This document shows, one piece after another, positions 59,943 through 64,000 of a stretch of DNA of 64,000 bases. The translations under genes and the position numbers were made by a program. The first letter of the stretch is position 1, and each line of letters begins with the position of its first letter. The stretch lies in contig NC_045130.1 of NCBI RefSeq assembly GCF_007655135.1, positions 29,074,605 through 29,138,604 on the forward strand, written 5' to 3'. This stretch comes from Punica granatum (lineage: Eukaryota; Streptophyta; Magnoliopsida; Myrtales; Lythraceae). The notes under the pieces are model-generated. The model made no database searches, had not been told where the DNA came from, and saw nothing but the letters and a program-made list of their open reading frames with translations.

Positions 59943-60610
59943 AGGTGGCAATTCATATCGTGTCGTGTCTAAACGGATTCGTGTCATCGAAATCATAACA
60001 CGTACACGACATGATTATTAAACGGATTAGGTTTTGGAAATCCATACATGACACGTTTATATTCGTGTCAACCCGTTTAGACACGTTTAAACTCGTTTAT
60101 CGAAACGTGTCATAATAGATATACGTATACACGACACGATTATAAACGTTATCCGGACACGTTAACACAACTTGTTTATCCGATTAACTTAATTACCCGG
60201 ATACATTAACACGACATGTTTATCCGATTAACTCGTTTTTTTCGAACACGTTAACACGACATGTGTACACGTTAACACGACATGTGTTGGATTGGATGAA
60301 AGAAAGGAAAGGAAATTAGGTTAGGGATTTCGGAAGTTAGAATTATATAAGCATATTTTGGTAAATTCAAATACATGTATGGGTTAACGGGTTATATGAT
60401 TATAGTAACACGATTAAACATGTCAAAATAAATAGGTTTAATCGTGTATAATCTGGTTATACGGGTTCAACCCGATAAGACATGCTTATTAACTGTGTTT
60501 AAACAGGTTTGATCCATTTAGACCGATTATAAAAAATGTCCAATCCAAACCCGTTTAACTTCGTGTCGTATCTATGTCGTGTTATCGTGTTGTGTAAAAT
60601 ATTGCCAGTC
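59943..60610. mobile_element. CGTGTCGTGT-rich TIR element
   Basis: Many variants of ACACGACA/CGTGTCGTG and CCCGTTTA/TAAACGGG run through the segment. The ends are GGTGGCAATTCATATCGTGT and, in reverse, GACTGGCAATATTTTACACA. Dense inverted motifs suggest a non-autonomous DNA transposon. The target duplication was not found. Confidence 0.55.
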
Positions 60611-60990
60611 ATAATTCCATTAGTGTACGGACAAAATAAATAATAATAAATAAGAAATTTATTATTAAAAATTAATTATAATAATAATTAAAAAAATAAA
60701 TATGAAAATTTATTATTAAATGATAAAAAAGACAAAATTATATATATATATATATATATGAATGTTAATTCTATTAAAAAATTGATTGTAATAGTTGTTA
60801 TATTATTTTTTGATTTTTTAGTTATATAGCATATACTGTGACCATTCCATCGAATGAGATGATATTTTAAAAAAATTTCACCAGACAGCATAATGTAACT
60901 TTTCGTCAAAGGGTGGACGGAAAGCTGGCGATTTTATGTCCTTCCCGTGCATACGTGGTCAAATCCGTGACCCATTCCTATCTCCCCCTT

Positions 60991-61015
60991 CCCCCCCCCC
61001 CCCCCCCCCCCCCCC
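60991..61015 (+). repeat. Run of 25 C
   Basis: Uninterrupted C homopolymer preceded by CCCCCTT. It lies in a region with no gene (60611-62639), where a TA microsatellite also occurs at about 60740-60760. Confidence 0.95.
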
Positions 61016-62639
61016 ACTGCTGAGACTCTGTGCAGCAAGGATGCTGCCCCCAATCTCCTACCTGCCCGGAGACGCGCCCCGCTGGAGAGTGGGCACAAGC
61101 GCCTCCGCGACGCGCGCGTCTCTGTGCAAATGAAATGTTGAATTTATTCCACTCCATTATTGCATTGCAAATAATAATCAAATTTTGTTGAAGTCCGCTT
61201 CCTTAGTAAAACACAAGCAATAGCAGCAACGAGAAATTTTTTACCTGAACAGACATAAGAAATTGAATTAAGAGGTGAATTTATCAAACCCGAGCTAAGA
61301 TATGTTGAATCCCTTCTTGAACAAAAACACGAAATTGAATTTATGTATATCAAATCTGATTAAGAATAATAAGGACAAAAACAACAGGCGGGGACCCCTT
61401 CTCGAAGAGAAACACAAATATCTTATTGGAAACGGCCAAAAGAGGTAATATGCCCACTTGAAAGCACCCACAACAAAAATTCGAGGAGCATGATGAAATG
61501 TTGGAAACATACTTCTTCCTCTGCCATTTCTTCTTTTTACTTTGGCAAAGTGTAATGTGAAATTGAATCCTCATATACGTATTATTTTGAAGCAGAAATT
61601 CTTTGCATTAAAGGTGATTCCGCAAATACATATGTATATTATATAGAAGAGATGTTGAACCTGTTGATCTTGTTCTTCCTTTTATTTTATTTTATTTTAT
61701 TTTTACTTTTTCCCTTTTTTTGGCCTTTATATATATTTTTTCTTTTCTATGACATTGTTAAGATAAATCGGAAAAAGAGAAGAATGAATGGAGTTTCACT
61801 AGTTTCGATTGCTCTCTTTGTTTCAATTGGAGGAAGATGAAATGAAAAATGGATGACTTGTCACTGACATGGCATTCTAGGTAAGCCAACTCAGCATATT
61901 AGATAGAAGAGTTGATGGAAGGACCAAAATTGAAAAATAACGCTATAAGGTAAAGTATGAAAATAACGAAAAATAAAATAGAAAAAGGATGAAATCAAAA
62001 AAGTGACCAAACCTACGCGAATAGAAATATACTTTTCCCACGCTGTTCTCAAGCTAAGAATACCCGCAAAAGCACATATGAGGATGGAAAAGATCTGGTA
62101 TTTTTTCTTTTTAGTTCAAAAACTAAATAAAGAACAATTTTTTAATAAAAAATATATTTTTGGGCTTATGAGTTTGACATTCAGTTAATTTTAGTTTTAT
62201 AAGATTCAAAACTACTAAATTAACCCTATACTTTTACTCCGTATGATAATTTTGATCCTATAAACTTTATAAATGATATTTTTGGTCTTATAAGGTGACT
62301 TTCAATTAAAATATGGTCCTGTAAGTTTTGAGAAAATGATATTTTTGGTCCTGTAAGTTACTAAAATGACAAAAATTGCCTTACGAAGCAAATACATAGG
62401 ACTAATTCGGCACTTTTAAAACTTAGAAGATTAAAATTGACCGAAACCTAAATTTATAGGATCAAAAATGTCTTTTTCCTTTTTTTTATATATATTCTTT
62501 TTGGCACAATTTGTTCGTCTTCTTCAACTCATTGCCACTTCAACCCATATCTCTGTTTTGACCCCATCTTCTCAGAAACAAAATTCAGTCTCCATTGTAT
62601 GACGGCCATGGCTGACTCTTTCCAGTGAAGTAGCACAGC
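61016..62639. other. Intergenic region
   Basis: No gene. Between about 62205 and 62470 the phrase TTTTTGGTC(C/T)T(A/G)TAAG recurs in both orientations, as in relics of low-copy TIR elements, but limits are unclear. Confidence 0.35.
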
Positions 62640-63072
62640 TCTGCAAATTATCATATTTTCAAAACCAAGTTTCCTGAATCAAGGAGCTTTGCAATTATGC
62701 TGCTCTCGAGGATAGATTTCGAGTATACGACAACCAAATTGCTCCTCCTGAGTTATCTTGGATGACAAGATTCCCATCCTCGATCTTCAAAATACCTGGT
62801 GAGCCATCAAGGGGTTAATGTATCACTATTTGCAACCCCAACAACCGTTCTACTTGGGATATTATAGGACCAAATCCCGAGATAATGGTTGCTCGGGTTT
62901 TCGTAATGAAGAATCCCGGCTGGAACTGACTAACTTGTCGCCCGCAGTCATCGGTTGGGATTGTTTTAAGTGCATCCATGGATGCACAAAAATCTTGCAT
63001 CAAAGAGGGTATAATAATAATGAAGATAGAAGTGACCATAATACAGTGGAACATGCAAGAAACCTCATTTAA
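62640..63072 (-). pseudogene. SRLK fragment E (5' end only)
   Basis: Minus-strand remnant of exon 1: signal peptide, a MDAL..TIPTD-like start of the mature protein, then diverged lectin-domain sequence ending at the [12 protein letters not shown] equivalent at about 62650. Several frameshifts and stops occur. The 5' flank (63100-63220, ATAAGATGGTGTTGAAATGT) matches that of copies C and D. Everything 3' of the lectin domain is missing. Confidence 0.8.
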
Positions 63073-64000
63073 TGTTGAAGATCGATCGGGACATCCTGAA
63101 AGTTGCCTAAGAAGACTCTAGTGTTTGACGAAATATGGTAGCTCAGCTCTCGTATAAGATGGTGTTGAAATGTCTTCTAGCTAACATACTAAGAAATTGC
63201 CATTATGTTTTCAGCTTCCGTGTTGAGACCTCTGGCAGAGAAGTCAACCGTGGTAGGAAAGAAAGTTACCCGTTTGATTTCAGGGTTAAGATCACAAAAA
63301 TTTTAACTTTAACTTTAACTCAACCCACTACACAACAAAAATACACATTTCCCAAGTAAAAACTTTTAACTTTAACTTTAACTCAACACACTACACAACA
63401 TTTGTCCTTTTCCACAATCAAAATCAAAGTTACTTTAACTCTGAAACCAAAGGCATCATTAAAATTTTTTTTAAAATTTTTTTCCAGCACCACCCGTATC
63501 CAAAAGCCCAATCAGCCCTTCTTATATAGGTTTAGGACTAGTCAGTTCAGTAAGGAGCAAAGTTGCCAGAATCGTGATTCTACCTAGAATCGGTCGAGGG
63601 TCGTGGAATCGTGAATAGTAAGATTTTACATCTAATTAAAAAAAGCAGCATATATATATATATATATATACACGTACCAAATCCCATATTAGAAATAGTT
63701 GAAGTAAACATCAAATGATAAATCTTGCTGCCTCCTACTTCGTTCATCAAAATCAGATGGTGCTTAGTCTTTACAAGAGAACGTTCTCACTATAACAACC
63801 TCCAATGAAAATTGACATAATACCATGGTCACGGATCCTATAGGCGAAGCTGCTTTTCCTTCCTAACTTCTTCTTGGTTTGTCCCTTCTTGGAATCATCT
63901 TTCTCTGGACCTAAAAAAGTCGAAAAAATTTCCAGCCTAAATCATCTCAAACCAGATGGCAATCAGGAATTGGTCGAAACCCAATTCGAAGCAGTTCCAG
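63073..64000. other. Right-end region with SRLK-type 5' flank and a 64-bp tandem repeat
   Basis: 63100-63220 is the conserved SRLK 5' flank. At about 63298-63402 the block TTTTAACTTTAACTTTAACT followed by CTACACAACA occurs twice with a period near 64 bp. A TA microsatellite lies at about 63650-63671. No gene is recognised to the window end. Confidence 0.5.

Overview
The window looks like nuclear DNA of a flowering plant, most likely a eudicot. The signs are AT-rich intergenic DNA, GT-AG introns, plant-specific gene families (DUF1218/MWL, GeBP/STKL, G-type lectin receptor kinases) and nested CACTA, hAT, MULE, Helitron, SINE and LTR elements. The species cannot be named from sequence alone. No tRNA, rRNA or CRISPR was seen.

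Left part (1-14.5 kb) is gene-bearing. It holds a three-exon DUF1218 four-helix membrane protein (4149-5077, +), a five-exon SKA2-like kinetochore protein (9618-12055, +) and an intronless GeBP/STOREKEEPER-type transcription factor (13432-14433, -) convergent with SKA2. A MULE-type MITE lies at 5374-6109. Beyond 14.7 kb repeats dominate: a hAT-like element carrying a piece of a 60S ribosomal protein L7a gene (14737-16491), a 343-bp MITE, three copies of a 258-bp tandem repeat, SINE and Helitron traces, and a GC-rich island (about 24.2-26.9 kb) with a 20-bp tandem repeat.

From 23 to 63 kb the window is a cluster of G-type lectin S-receptor-like kinase (SRLK) copies. Only one, copy D (51805-55537, -), is intact: eight exons, 2,430 nt, 809 aa, with lectin, EGF, PAN, TM and kinase parts. 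Copy A (28326-35594, -) is a pseudogene whose last exon was split by a 3,588-bp TG...CA element. Copy B (40348-43014, +) is head-to-head with A, and copy C (43015-45740, -) is tail-to-tail with B. B and C are truncated at the same point of the kinase and meet at a 33-bp spacer, forming a palindrome with arms of about 2.6 kb. F (23058-23745) is a 3' fragment and E (62640-63072) a 5' fragment. Comparing paralogous arms gives empty sites that time several insertions, including a 745-bp Helitron in A's 5' flank.

Between C and D sits a 4,293-bp CACTA transposon. It is itself interrupted by a 1,695-bp LTR element with two 453-bp LTRs, whose internal ORF joins gag-like sequence to a fragment of the spliceosomal protein PRP6/STA1. 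The most interesting hypothesis is that the B/C inverted repeat, if transcribed, would make a long hairpin RNA homologous to intact gene D. The right end (56-64 kb) is intergenic, with three further TSD-bounded or TIR-bounded elements and microsatellites.
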